A stretch of DNA of 64,000 nt from NCBI RefSeq assembly GCF_036250695.1, contig NZ_CP109427.1:4836001-4900000 (forward strand), given 5' to 3'. The notes beneath the pieces are model-generated. The model worked only from the letters and a program-made list of their open reading frames with translations. It was not told where the DNA came from and did no database searches. This document shows, one piece after another, positions 26,038-34,269 of the stretch; the first letter of the stretch is position 1, and every line of letters starts with the position of its first letter. A program made the position numbers and the translations under genes. This DNA is from Streptomyces sp. NBC_01497 (GTDB lineage Bacteria > Actinomycetota > Actinomycetes > Streptomycetales > Streptomycetaceae).

Positions 26038-27630
26038 TCAGGAGATGTGCGGCCGGGTGCCCGGCTCCTGCCGCGGCACGCGCTGGCCTGCGGTCGGCGG
26101 CTTCGGCAGCGGGAACTGGCTCCCCTGGTACTGCGCGAGGTTGAAGGCCGCGTTGGTGTCCGGCAGCGCCGGCGCCTTCTTCGTCGCGTCGCTGAATCGG
26201 AAGGCGGACGTCAGGTCACCGGTCTTCCGGCGGCGCCAGGCCGAGATGTTGGACTCGCGCACGCCGGTGATCTGCTCCAGGAAACGGATCTGCGAGGTGT
26301 GGTCGAAGACCTCGGAGCTGACCCAGCCGCCCGCGGTCCACGGCGAGACGATGATCGCGGGGACCCGGAAGCCGAGACCGACCGGCAGGCCGCCACCGTC
26401 CACGCCGGTCGGCGAGGTCCTGGTGACGAACTCGTCGGCCGTGCCGGCCTTCGGAGTCGGCGGGACGACGTGGTCGAACATGCCGTCGTTCTCGTCGTAC
26501 GACAGGATGAACACGGTCTTCGCCCACACGTCCGGGTTGGACGCGATCGCGTCGATGACGCTGGAGACGAACTGCGCGCCGGCGGCGGGTGTGCGCGCGG
26601 GGTGCTCGTCGTTGGCGGCGGGCGGCATCAGCCAGCTGACCGTCGGCAGCCTGTCGTTGAGGCAGTCGTACTCGAACTGGCCGATGGGGGAGGGCGCCAG
26701 CGTCTGCTGGTAGAGCGGCGAGTCGGGGGACAGGCCCTGGAACTGCTTCATCTTCTGGTAGACGGCGAGCCCCGTGACGCTGCCGGGCCCGTGGTACCAC
26801 TTGAAGCTGACGCCCGCGTCGAAGAGGCGCTCCGCGTACGTCGTCCACCCGTAGACGTCGTTCGCCGCGTTGTTGTCGAGCGCGGGGCCGCCCGCGGTGC
26901 CGTTCGGGTCGATGGTGCCCGTCATCCACATGTACCGGTTGGGATGGGTGGGGCCCATGACCGAGCAGTGGTAGTTGTCGCAGAGGGTGAACGCGTCGGC
27001 GAGCGCGTACTGGAACGGGATGTCCTCACGGGTGAAGTACCCCATGGTGAAGGGGCCTTTGCTGTCACCGTCGGACGCGCGGTGCGCCGGCAGCCAGTTG
27101 TCCATGGCGCCGCCGTTCCACGCCTGGTGCTGCACGTCCCACGCGTGGCTCATCGACGGGATGACCTGGCCGGCGGTGGTCCGGGTGTCCAGCCGGTACG
27201 GCAGGAGCTTGCCGGTGGGGCTCGACGGGTCGGGCTGCTCGAAGACCGAGTCGCCGTTCGGGAGCCGGACGGCCTTCGGGTCGTCGAAGCCGCGCACGCC
27301 GGACAGTGTGCCGAAGTAGTGGTCGAAGCTGCGGTTCTCCTGCATCAGGAGTACGACGTGCTCGATGTCCTTCAGCGATCCCCGCCGGGCGGCGGCGGAC
27401 GGCGTCGCGGCCAGGGCCTTGCGGACGTTGGAGGGCAAGGCCATGTCGGTGGCGGCGAGCGCCCCGACGGCGGCGGCGGACCCGAACAGCCTGCGGCGGG
27501 TCAGGCCGGACCGCCCGGCGGGGGCGGGAGTACCGGGACGTTCGGGTGCGGCGGCGGTGCCGGGTGTGTCGGATCTGTCGGGACGGTCTTCCGGGGCGTC
27601 GTTCACCGGGGTCCTCTCGGAGTTGGTCAC
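26038..27630 (-). CDS. secreted phospholipase C (phosphoesterase family, Tat-exported)
   Basis: 530 aa from GTG 27630 (GGAG 5 nt upstream). Twin-arginine signal: LTRRRLFGSAAAVGALAAT (about 42-60). The mature enzyme has the acid-phosphatase/PLC superfamily signatures IEHVVLLMQENRSFDHYFGTL (metal and nucleophile region), GPTHPNRYMW, ILSYDENDGMFDHVVPP and FRVPAIIVSPW. The length is close to bacterial non-haemolytic PLCs, without the long C-terminal repeat domains. It would hydrolyse phosphatidylcholine-like lipids outside the cell to release phosphate. A PHO-box-like repeat upstream supports phosphate control. Divergent from the L,D-transpeptidase. Confidence 0.92.
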   Translation of the reverse strand: MTNSERTPVNDAPEDRPDRSDTPGTAAAPERPGTPAPAGRSGLTRRRLFGSAAAVGALAATDMALPSNVRKALAATPSAAARRGSLKDIEHVVLLMQENRSFDHYFGTLSGVRGFDDPKAVRLPNGDSVFEQPDPSSPTGKLLPYRLDTRTTAGQVIPSMSHAWDVQHQAWNGGAMDNWLPAHRASDGDSKGPFTMGYFTREDIPFQYALADAFTLCDNYHCSVMGPTHPNRYMWMTGTIDPNGTAGGPALDNNAANDVYGWTTYAERLFDAGVSFKWYHGPGSVTGLAVYQKMKQFQGLSPDSPLYQQTLAPSPIGQFEYDCLNDRLPTVSWLMPPAANDEHPARTPAAGAQFVSSVIDAIASNPDVWAKTVFILSYDENDGMFDHVVPPTPKAGTADEFVTRTSPTGVDGGGLPVGLGFRVPAIIVSPWTAGGWVSSEVFDHTSQIRFLEQITGVRESNISAWRRRKTGDLTSAFRFSDATKKAPALPDTNAAFNLAQYQGSQFPLPKPPTAGQRVPRQEPGTRPHIS

Positions 27631-27688
27631 GCTGGCTCCGACACCGTCGCGCCGCGAGATGGCCGGTGGTGCTGCTGGGCAAGTGGCC

Positions 27689-27710
27689 ACCGTTTGAACA
27701 GTGGTTGAAG
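27689..27710 (-). promoter_or_regulatory. candidate PHO box upstream of phospholipase gene
   Basis: On the minus strand two contiguous 11-nt units, CTTCAACCACT and GTTCAAACGGT, resemble the PhoP direct-repeat unit GTTCACC(N4). They lie 59-80 nt before the GTG start. The rest of the 417-bp divergent gap (27631-28047) shows a TTGACG hexamer at 27984 but no matching -10. Confidence 0.45.
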
Positions 27711-28047
27711 GTGTCTACCGGTGACGGCCCGTCGCCCGGGACGGTCGCTACGGCCGCCACCGTCGTGCCCCGTGTGCCCCCCGACACCCCCGGCGCCCGG
27801 TTACGAGCAGCGGCGCGCGATGCCCCGGTGGCCCGGGGTCCGGCGCGTTCCACAGGTCCGTCCGGGGCCGCCGGAGGCGCGCGCGGCGCTCGTGACGTAG
27901 GGGAGGGGGACCCGGTACGGCCAGGAGGGTGAGCCTGCGGCAACCACCGCGCGGGCGGCCCGCCCGGCGGGTAGCAGAAACGGTTGACGTGGTGTGAGGG
28001 ACCATCCCCCGCCCGGCGTAACAGCCCGGACTACCGAAGGTGAGCTC

Positions 28048-28941
28048 ATGCCCGTACGCCTCGTGCGCCCCGCGCGACGATCCCCGGCCCCGCGTCGCCC
28101 AGGACGCGCCGCCCGCCCGCTGGCCGCCGTCCTGGCCGTCGCCGTGCTCAGCGGCCTGTGCGGCTGCGGAAGCGGCGGCCACGCGTCCGCCGGACACCGG
28201 GCGGGAGCGGTGGGGGCGGCCTCGGCCGCCGCGGGACCGACCGAGGACCAGGCCGACAAGCGGCCCGGCGCCGCCCCGCTCGCGGCCCCCGCCGCCGGTG
28301 AACCGGCCGCCCGGGTCGCGTCGGGCCCCCTGGAGGCGGGCGGCTCCCTGGTGCGCCGGCAACTCCCGGACCTCGGCCCCGCGACGCTCGCCGAGATCCC
28401 GGCGAACGCGCTCCAGGTCGTGGTCGTGACGGGCCGGGACGCCGACTCGCCGAGGTCGCGGCTCGTCGCGTACCGGCACACGGAGGCGGGCTGGGTCACG
28501 GACGGCGGCTGGAAGGCGCGCAACGCCCGCGACGGCTGGACCAAGGAGCACTACGACGACGACCTGCGCTCCCCGATCGGCGTCTACGGCCTGACCGACG
28601 CGGGCGGCCGGATGCCCGACCCGGGCACCCGGCTGCCGTACGACGAGTCGCCGGACTTCGCCACCGGGGGCAGGGGATTCGAAGGGGAGTCCCTGGCCCA
28701 CTCCTTCGACTACGTCGTGGCCATCAACTACAACCGCGTCCGGGGCGTCTCGCCGCTCGACAAGGAGCGCCCGTGGGGCGAGGCGAGAGGCGGCGGCATC
28801 TGGTTCCACGTCGACCACGGCGGCCCCACGCACGGCTGCGTGAGCATGTCGGAGGACCACATCAAGGAGCTCCTGCGCATCCTCGACCCGGAGCTGCACC
28901 CGGTGGTCGTGATGGGCGACGGGGCGTCACTGGCGCGGTAA
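28048..28941 (+). CDS. L,D-transpeptidase (YkuD-like) lipoprotein
   Basis: 297 aa from ATG 28048 with GAAGGTGAG upstream. Basic N terminus, hydrophobic AAVLAVAVLSGLCGC ending at a lipobox-like LCGC, then about 55 Ala/Gly-rich linker residues. The catalytic part (about 110-297) ends with HVDHGGPTHGCVSM, in which His, Gly and Cys correspond to the HxxxxxHGxxx(S/T)xGC signature of YkuD enzymes. This catalytic segment belongs to the variant seen in actinobacterial 'L,D-transpeptidase family' secreted proteins. It probably cross-links or trims peptidoglycan or anchors proteins at the wall. Monocistronic. Confidence 0.85.
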   Translation: MPVRLVRPARRSPAPRRPGRAARPLAAVLAVAVLSGLCGCGSGGHASAGHRAGAVGAASAAAGPTEDQADKRPGAAPLAAPAAGEPAARVASGPLEAGGSLVRRQLPDLGPATLAEIPANALQVVVVTGRDADSPRSRLVAYRHTEAGWVTDGGWKARNARDGWTKEHYDDDLRSPIGVYGLTDAGGRMPDPGTRLPYDESPDFATGGRGFEGESLAHSFDYVVAINYNRVRGVSPLDKERPWGEARGGGIWFHVDHGGPTHGCVSMSEDHIKELLRILDPELHPVVVMGDGASLAR

Positions 28942-28999
28942 GCGGCGGCGGGGGCCTTCCCGGTACGGCGCACCGCCCCCGTTTCGCCGCGCGGCCCGT

Positions 29000-29488
29000 T
29001 CAGCGCCCGGCCGGATCCCGGACGGCGTAGCCGGGCACCGACGGCCAGCGGACCGTCAGGACCACCGACTCCTCCTGCGCGTACCAGGAGTGGTCCGTGC
29101 CCCGGCCCCACACCACGTAGTCGCCCTGCCGGTCCAGCAGCACCGTGCGGTCCGGCAGCTCCACCCGGAAACGGCCGCTGATGAGCACGAGCAGCGCGGT
29201 ACGCTCCTCACCCCTCACCCACCGCGCCCTGCGGTCCCCGCGCGGATGAACGCCCCACTTGATCTCGACGTCCTCGCTGTGACGCGGGTCGGCGGAGTCC
29301 TTGAAGTGCCCGAGGATCCAGCCATGGTCCAAAGGGGCGTCCACGCCCGCGTTCCCGACGTGGACGGCCGCAGGGGCGGGCGGGACGGGCGGGGTGACGG
29401 GCACGGGCGGGGCCGAGGGTGCGGTGGCCGTGGGGCCGGAGCGGGTGTCGGAGCAGGGGTTGTCGGGGTCGTCAGGGTCGGAGATCAC
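29000..29488 (-). CDS. cupin-like protein of unknown function
   Basis: 162 aa from GTG 29488. There is no ribosome-binding site, but TTAGCGT 8 nt upstream could be the -10 of a leaderless transcript. An acidic start (ISDPDDPDNP) and a Pro-rich linker precede a small beta-rich domain: LDHGWILGHFKD, EIKWGVHPRGDRRARWVRG, LLVLISGRFRVELPDRTVLL and DYVVWGRGTDHSWYAQEE. The last segments read as a single-domain cupin with a typical W-G-x-G-x-D-H turn. No enzyme class can be assigned. Cytoplasmic. Confidence 0.75.
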   Translation of the reverse strand: MISDPDDPDNPCSDTRSGPTATAPSAPPVPVTPPVPPAPAAVHVGNAGVDAPLDHGWILGHFKDSADPRHSEDVEIKWGVHPRGDRRARWVRGEERTALLVLISGRFRVELPDRTVLLDRQGDYVVWGRGTDHSWYAQEESVVLTVRWPSVPGYAVRDPAGR

Positions 29489-29596
29489 GGGACGCGACGC
29501 TAACAAGACGCGGGCGCGGCCCCGCGCACACCCGCCTCCCCCGGCGAACCTCGCCTCCGGGGCAGGCCGCCGCCGCACGGACGGGGACCTTCCTCC

Positions 29597-29717
29597 CGGG
29601 GGGCAGGCCGCCCTCGCACCGGATACGGACCAGCCTCTCCGGGGGGCAGGCGGCCCTCGCACCGGATACGGACCAGCCTCTCCGGGGGGCAGGCGGCCCT
29701 CGCACCGGATGCGGACC
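29597..29717. repeat. 43-bp tandem repeat, about 2.8 copies
   Basis: Units begin at 29597, 29640 and 29683, identical except for two substitutions, and end just before the stop of the small gene at 29725. Confidence 0.9.
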
Positions 29718-29724
29718 CGTCGGC

Positions 29725-30012
29725 TCAGGTGCCCCCTCGGCTGCTGCGCCGGTTGCGCTCCGCGACCTTCGTACGCAACGCGTCGTAGTCGGGACACTTC
29801 GGCGAACCGCACTCGCACTTCGGCCAGCGCAGCGCCTTCCCAGGGACCACGTCCTCCCACGCGTCCCCCGGCCCGTCCGCGTCCAGGGCCTCCTGGGGCA
29901 GGTCCGCCGCCCGCCCGGGCATCTCCTCGTCCTTGTGGACGATGAGGACCCCGTCCTTCCCCATCGTTTCGGTCAGTTCCGTGAGGACGCGTCGCGCCTT
30001 GCTCTGTGTCAT
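29725..30012 (-). CDS. small Cys-containing conserved protein beside XRE-DUF397 cassette
   Basis: 95 aa from ATG 30012 (an in-frame ATG at 30069 is less likely). Starts MTQSKARRVLTELTETMGKDGVLIVHKDEEM, reminiscent of the antitoxin-like or phage-related small proteins that accompany DUF397 genes. CECGSPKCPD near the C terminus could bind zinc. It is divergent from the XRE regulator with 123 bp between. No function is known to me. Confidence 0.65.
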   Translation of the reverse strand: MTQSKARRVLTELTETMGKDGVLIVHKDEEMPGRAADLPQEALDADGPGDAWEDVVPGKALRWPKCECGSPKCPDYDALRTKVAERNRRSSRGGT

Positions 30013-30135
30013 CGACCTGGTGGCCCTTCGCCATCGACTGATTACCGACTGTGCTCCAAGCATCGGCATTCGTCGCTACGCTCAAAAGGGGGGACCGGTT
30101 GACTTCATGACCCATCAACGGGAGAGGTGTCTCTC

Positions 30136-30957
30136 ATGCCCTATGCGGAGGATCTGGATCCGTCCGATTCCGTACTGTCGTTCTACGTAACGGACTTACG
30201 CAGAAGGCGCGAGGCCGCCGGAATCACCCAGCGGGACTTCGCCAGGACGGCCCTGATGGCCCCGTCGCTCCTCAACAAGATCGAGGCGGCACAGCGGCTG
30301 CCGACCAAGGAACTGTCCGCGTTGGCCGACGAGAAGTTCGGCACAGGCGACCACTTCCGCCGCCTGTGGCCGCTGGTCATCAAGTACGCGTACCCGAAGT
30401 GGTTCCGGCCGTACGTGGAGCTGGAGGCGGCGGCGACGATCATCCGGTCGTTCGAGGTACAGACAGTGCCTGGACTTCTTCAGACCGAGGAGTACGGCAG
30501 AGAGGTACTCGCAGCCGGGCGCACAAATCGCGACGAAATCGAAGAGCTGCTGAACGGGCGTATGGGGCGGCAGGCGATTCTCGACCGCCCAAAGCCGCCT
30601 GAGCTGTGGATTGTCATCGATGAGACCGTGATTCTGCGGCGACCGGGCTGTGTTGACAACATGGCTGGTCAACTTCAGCGGCTGCTTGACGTGTCGGGCA
30701 TTCCCAACATCGTCATCCAGGTCCTGCCGTTCGACGTGGGAGGACATGCGGGCGTCGACGGACCGTTCACAACGCTGACGATGGATGAGGGGCCGAACGT
30801 CGTCTATGTGGACGGCTTTCTCAAAGGCCAGATTCTGGCCGAACCGGACGACGTCAGGACGGCGGAGCGAGCCTATGATCTGCTCACGGCAGAAGCCCTC
30901 TCGATCAGCCGCTCCGTCGATCTGATCGCCAAAGCGTTGAAGGAACTGACACCATGA
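30136..30957 (+). CDS. XRE-family regulator with DUF5753 domain
   Basis: 273 aa from ATG 30136 (GGAGAGG upstream). Helix-turn-helix at about 17-70 (LRRRREAAGITQRDFARTAL, SLLNKIEAAQRLPTKELSALAD). DUF5753 domain at about 95-265 with the hallmark VQTVPGLLQTEEYGREVL and VIQVLPFDVGGHAGVDGPFTTL. Such proteins (WhiJ-like) act with adjacent DUF397 proteins in Streptomyces development and antibiotic control, where the DUF397 partner is thought to relieve DNA binding. The ATGA overlap with the following DUF397 gene means coupled translation. GC is lower than the surroundings. Confidence 0.92.
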   Translation: MPYAEDLDPSDSVLSFYVTDLRRRREAAGITQRDFARTALMAPSLLNKIEAAQRLPTKELSALADEKFGTGDHFRRLWPLVIKYAYPKWFRPYVELEAAATIIRSFEVQTVPGLLQTEEYGREVLAAGRTNRDEIEELLNGRMGRQAILDRPKPPELWIVIDETVILRRPGCVDNMAGQLQRLLDVSGIPNIVIQVLPFDVGGHAGVDGPFTTLTMDEGPNVVYVDGFLKGQILAEPDDVRTAERAYDLLTAEALSISRSVDLIAKALKELTP

Positions 30958-31157
30958 CTCCCGCGAAGAGCCTGTCCGACGTGGTGTGGGGTACGTCGAG
31001 TTACAGCGGCAACAACGGCGGCAATTGCGTCGAGGTCGGCTCCGGTCTGCCGGATGTCGTGCCCGTCCGGGATTCGAAGCGTCGCGAGGGCCCTGTCCTG
31101 CTGCTGTCCGCTTCTGCCTGGTCGGAGTTCGTGGGGTTCGCGGTCCGGGAGGGTTGA
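30954..31157 (+). CDS. DUF397 protein, first of a tandem pair
   Basis: 67 aa. Its ATG overlaps the XRE stop by 4 nt. DUF397 signature: WGTSSYSGNNGGNCVEVGSGL, VVPVRDSKRREGPVLLLSASAWSEFV. Inferred to modulate the upstream XRE protein. The next DUF397 gene overlaps its stop (TGATG). Confidence 0.9.
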   Translation: MTPAKSLSDVVWGTSSYSGNNGGNCVEVGSGLPDVVPVRDSKRREGPVLLLSASAWSEFVGFAVREG

Positions 31158-31324
31158 TGGTCCTCTGGCGTACGTCGAGTTACAGCGGCAACAACGGCGG
31201 CGACTGCGTCGAGGTCGGCTCCGGTCTGCCCGGCGTCGTGCCCGTCCGGGATTCGAAGCGTCCCGGCGGGCCCGTCGTCACCGTTCCCCTGGCCGCCTGG
31301 GCTCGGTTCGTGCGTCAGTTCTGA
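31157..31324 (+). CDS. DUF397 protein, second of a tandem pair
   Basis: 55 aa, ATG at 31157 within the TGATG overlap. Same DUF397 core (WRTSSYSGNNGGDCVEVGSGL, VVPVRDSKRPGGPVV) and a shorter end (AAWARFVRQF). About 92 nt are nearly identical to the first copy at a spacing of 179 nt, so this is a recent tandem duplication. The reading frame differs from the first copy. Confidence 0.88.
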   Translation: MVLWRTSSYSGNNGGDCVEVGSGLPGVVPVRDSKRPGGPVVTVPLAAWARFVRQF

Positions 31325-31451
31325 GGCGCGGGGTCCTCGCCGACGCCGATGGACGCCCGCTCCTGGTGGGCCCGGTATTCCTGGCGCGCTTCGTGCACTC
31401 GGTGAAGTACTCGAACATGCCGTTCCCGCCGGAGGGAGCACCGACAGCGAA

Positions 31452-31486
31452 GAGCACGGCACCCCCGGGCGGGATGTGCCGTGCTC
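31452..31486 (+). terminator. hairpin terminator after XRE-DUF397 operon
   Basis: Perfect 11-bp inverted repeat GAGCACGGCAC / GTGCCGTGCTC. It lies in the 300-bp gap after the second DUF397 gene. The rest of the gap has only a short GTGCG pentamer run near 31520. Confidence 0.65.
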
Positions 31487-31624
31487 GGTGTCCGGGTTCC
31501 GTGCCCGGCGTCGTATCGGTGCGGTGCGGTGCGGTGCGGTGTCGTGCCTGCCGCGTCCGTCCGGTGCGCTGCCGTGCCTGGGACGTACGTGCCGCGGTGT
31601 GACCCGGTCGTACGTACCCGTGCC

Positions 31625-32185
31625 TCAGACGAGCGCCCCGGCCGTCGGCGCCACTACCGACGCCTGCTCGCTGCGGCGGGCGCGGAGGGAGACGCGGCGG
31701 CCCCGGACGACGATGGTGCCGAGCCGGAAGACGACCTCGCCGAAGGCCATAAGGATCAGGGCCACGACCCAGGCCTGGCCGCTGGTGATGTCGTGCGCGG
31801 CGGAGAAGTGCCCGACATGGGCCGCGCCGGAGGGGTGCGAGGACCACACGGCGAAGCCCAGCCGGAAGCCCATGCTGACCACCCACAGCGCGGCGGCGCT
31901 CACGGTGGCCCTGATCCGGACGTGTCCGTCCGCGTGGCGGACGCGGGTGAGCAGGCCGCCGACGAGGCCGAGGACGGCTCCGGTCGAGGCGAAGACGGCG
32001 ATCAGTGTGAGGTCGTTGCCCGCGGTGGGAATCGAGTGCAGGTACTGGCTGGCGGCCCAGCCGATGATGGCCAGCGGCAGCAGGACCGTCCGCACGCTGA
32101 GGCGTTCCTCGCGCATCTGGCGGAAGACGATGAGGACGAGGGCGATGTCGATGATCCAGTCGGAGAGCGTCATGTTTTCGAGCAT
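31625..32185 (-). CDS. polytopic membrane protein (DUF1453/CcdC-like)
   Basis: 186 aa from ATG 32185 (MLENMTLSDW); ATG 32173 is a close alternative. Five hydrophobic spans: WIIDIALVLIVF, VLLPLAIIGWAASQYL, LTLIAVFASTGAVLGLVGGLL, TVSAAALWVVSMGFRLGFAV and VVALILMAFGEVVFRLG. RQMREERLSVRTVLLPL after TM1 resembles the CcdC/DUF1453 family, whose role is unclear. It has a basic C-terminal loop (RRVSLRARRSEQ). Its neighbours on both sides are unrelated. Confidence 0.75.
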   Translation of the reverse strand: MLENMTLSDWIIDIALVLIVFRQMREERLSVRTVLLPLAIIGWAASQYLHSIPTAGNDLTLIAVFASTGAVLGLVGGLLTRVRHADGHVRIRATVSAAALWVVSMGFRLGFAVWSSHPSGAAHVGHFSAAHDITSGQAWVVALILMAFGEVVFRLGTIVVRGRRVSLRARRSEQASVVAPTAGALV

Positions 32186-32299
32186 CCCCTCGGGGGCTCC
32201 GGATGCCTTCAACCCCCGGGTGGAAGATCGGGTGGATATCCGCTCTCCACCCGGCCCGAGAGCCGCTCTCCACCCGGCTCGCGGGCCCGTGCACGGCGG

Positions 32300-34039
32300 T
32301 CAGTCCGCTGCTTCCCCGGTGTCCAGGAAGACGGGGTTGGTGAACGCCGCGACCGCGCCCGGCAGCCCGCCGCCCTGCCCGGACGCCGGGTGGCGGACCT
32401 CGGCCCGTACGTAGCTCGCGTGGCGCGGTGTCGTTGTCCACTCCACGACGGCGGAGCCCGGCGCGGGGATCGGCGCCGGCGCGGTGAACAGCGTCCCCTG
32501 GTCGGTCACGAACCGCACGGTGCAGCCGGGCGCGCCCGTGACCTCCAGGCGTACGGTCACCTCGTCGTCGGGCCGCACGCCGGTCAGCCGCTCCCCGATG
32601 CCCGCCTGCCGGCCCCGGCCCCCGGACACCGTGAAGGCGAGCGCGACCTTGGAGGACTCGGCGACGTAGCTGTGGCCGGCGCGCAGCCCGGCGAGGATCG
32701 CCGTGCGGCTCAACTCGTCGGCCAGCACCACCGTCTGGGGTTCGCCGATGACGTCGGGGTCGCGGTGCGCGTCGCTGTTGCCCAGGGCGGGTGTCCAGGC
32801 GCGGCCCGAACCCCCTGACTCGATCAGGCTGTTGTCCCAGGCGGCGAGGGAGACCTCGTCGTCCGGGGTCCAGGGGCCGTTCCACACCTCGACGGCGTCG
32901 GCGTCCGCGAAGCCGTACTTCCAGGCGCACCCGACGCAGGTCTGGTGCGGGTGGGCGGGCACGACGAGGCCGCCGGCCGCGCGGACCGCCCGGGCGTAGT
33001 GGCCGAAGCGCCGGTCACGGGCGCGGTAGCGCCAGTCCACGAACGTGCCGGGGTCGGGGGAGAGCGCGAGGACGTGCCCGTTGCGGGTGGTGACCTCCTC
33101 GCCGACGAGGATCAGCAGGTCGTCGCCCCACAGGCCGTCCCACGCGCGGTGCGCCGAGGTGGTGTTGTGGTCACTGCTGTGGAGGAAGTCCAGTCCGGCG
33201 GCGCGGGCCAGCGCCGCGATCCGGGCGGGGGTGCGCGTGCCGTCGGAGTGCACCGAGTGCAGGTGGCAGTCGCCCCGGTACCAGGCGGGTCCGCGCCCCG
33301 CGACCCGGCCCTTCGCACGCTCCGGCGGGTACACCGGCCGGGGTTCGGGGGCCTGGTCGCCGTACGTGAGGGTGATCGTCACCTCGTACGCCAGGCCTTG
33401 TGGCGCGACGGTGTACGGGCCGAGTGCGACGTGCCAGGTGCCGGGGCGCACGGGGCCCGTGAGGTAGCCGGGAGTGGCGTCGCCGGACCGTACGAAGAAC
33501 TCGGTGCGCGCGCCACCGGACCAGCCCCGGAAGCCCGCGCCGCCGAGCGCGGTGCCGCGCTCGTCGAAGAGGCCGATGTCGAGGGCGTTGCCCTGGGTGC
33601 CGACGGGCACGGCGGGCCTGTCGTACGTGTACGCGACGTGGACCTCGTTGACGCCGTGCGGCACCTGGAAGGGCAGGTACACGACGTCGGGGGAGCCGGT
33701 GGGGAGGGTGCCGGTGACGGTCTCGCGCACGCGGCGGCCGGCGGCGCCGGAGCCTCCCGCGCCGCCGCTGCCGGGGGTTCCGGGGGTGCCGGACGGGCCG
33801 GCGGCCGATGCGTCGTTGGCGAAGGTCACGGTGGACACGGTAGGCGCGGCGGCGGCGCCGGTCACCAGGACACCGCGCCGGACGGTGCGGCGGACCCGGA
33901 CGGGGCGGCGGACGCCGGGCACAGGCGACGGGCGAGGGCTCTCGGCCCGGGCCGTACGGGCGTGGCCGCGTGTCAGGCACCGTCGGGCCGGTGTCCGCGC
34001 GTCACGTCGGGCCAGTTTCCGTGCGGCACCTTCGGGCAC
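32300..34039 (-). CDS. exported PHP-domain metallohydrolase (CehA/McbA family)
   Basis: 579 aa from GTG 34039; no ribosome-binding site is seen, and a later start before the signal is possible. A Tat-like segment RRTVRRGVLVTGAAAAPTVSTV (about 49-70) indicates export. A beta-rich N-terminal domain (about 100-230) is followed by the PHP domain from about 260: GDCHLHSVHSDGTRT, DFLHSSDHNT, VGEEVTT, LVVPAHPHQ and ALGNSDAHRDP. These supply the H-x-H and further His/Asp metal ligands of the CehA carbaryl-hydrolase group. A phosphoesterase or amidase activity on an unknown extracellular substrate is likely. The last about 100 residues form another beta domain. Confidence 0.88.
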   Translation of the reverse strand: MPEGAARKLARRDARTPARRCLTRGHARTARAESPRPSPVPGVRRPVRVRRTVRRGVLVTGAAAAPTVSTVTFANDASAAGPSGTPGTPGSGGAGGSGAAGRRVRETVTGTLPTGSPDVVYLPFQVPHGVNEVHVAYTYDRPAVPVGTQGNALDIGLFDERGTALGGAGFRGWSGGARTEFFVRSGDATPGYLTGPVRPGTWHVALGPYTVAPQGLAYEVTITLTYGDQAPEPRPVYPPERAKGRVAGRGPAWYRGDCHLHSVHSDGTRTPARIAALARAAGLDFLHSSDHNTTSAHRAWDGLWGDDLLILVGEEVTTRNGHVLALSPDPGTFVDWRYRARDRRFGHYARAVRAAGGLVVPAHPHQTCVGCAWKYGFADADAVEVWNGPWTPDDEVSLAAWDNSLIESGGSGRAWTPALGNSDAHRDPDVIGEPQTVVLADELSRTAILAGLRAGHSYVAESSKVALAFTVSGGRGRQAGIGERLTGVRPDDEVTVRLEVTGAPGCTVRFVTDQGTLFTAPAPIPAPGSAVVEWTTTPRHASYVRAEVRHPASGQGGGLPGAVAAFTNPVFLDTGEAAD

Positions 34040-34269
34040 CGGCGGGCCGGTGTCCGTGCAGCGCCTTCAGGCCCCGTCGGGCCCGCGTTCCGTGCGGCGG
34101 GCGGTGACGCGCGGGTTGCGCCCCGGGGGCGGACACATGACAGGTGGCCGGCCGGACCGGGGCCGCCTCCCGCCGTCAAGGGCCGGGGGCCTTGACCACG
34201 CTGACCTCGGGTGCCGTGCCGGAATCACCGCGTCCGGAGGGTGCTTCCACTCCTACGTATGCTCGAAGG

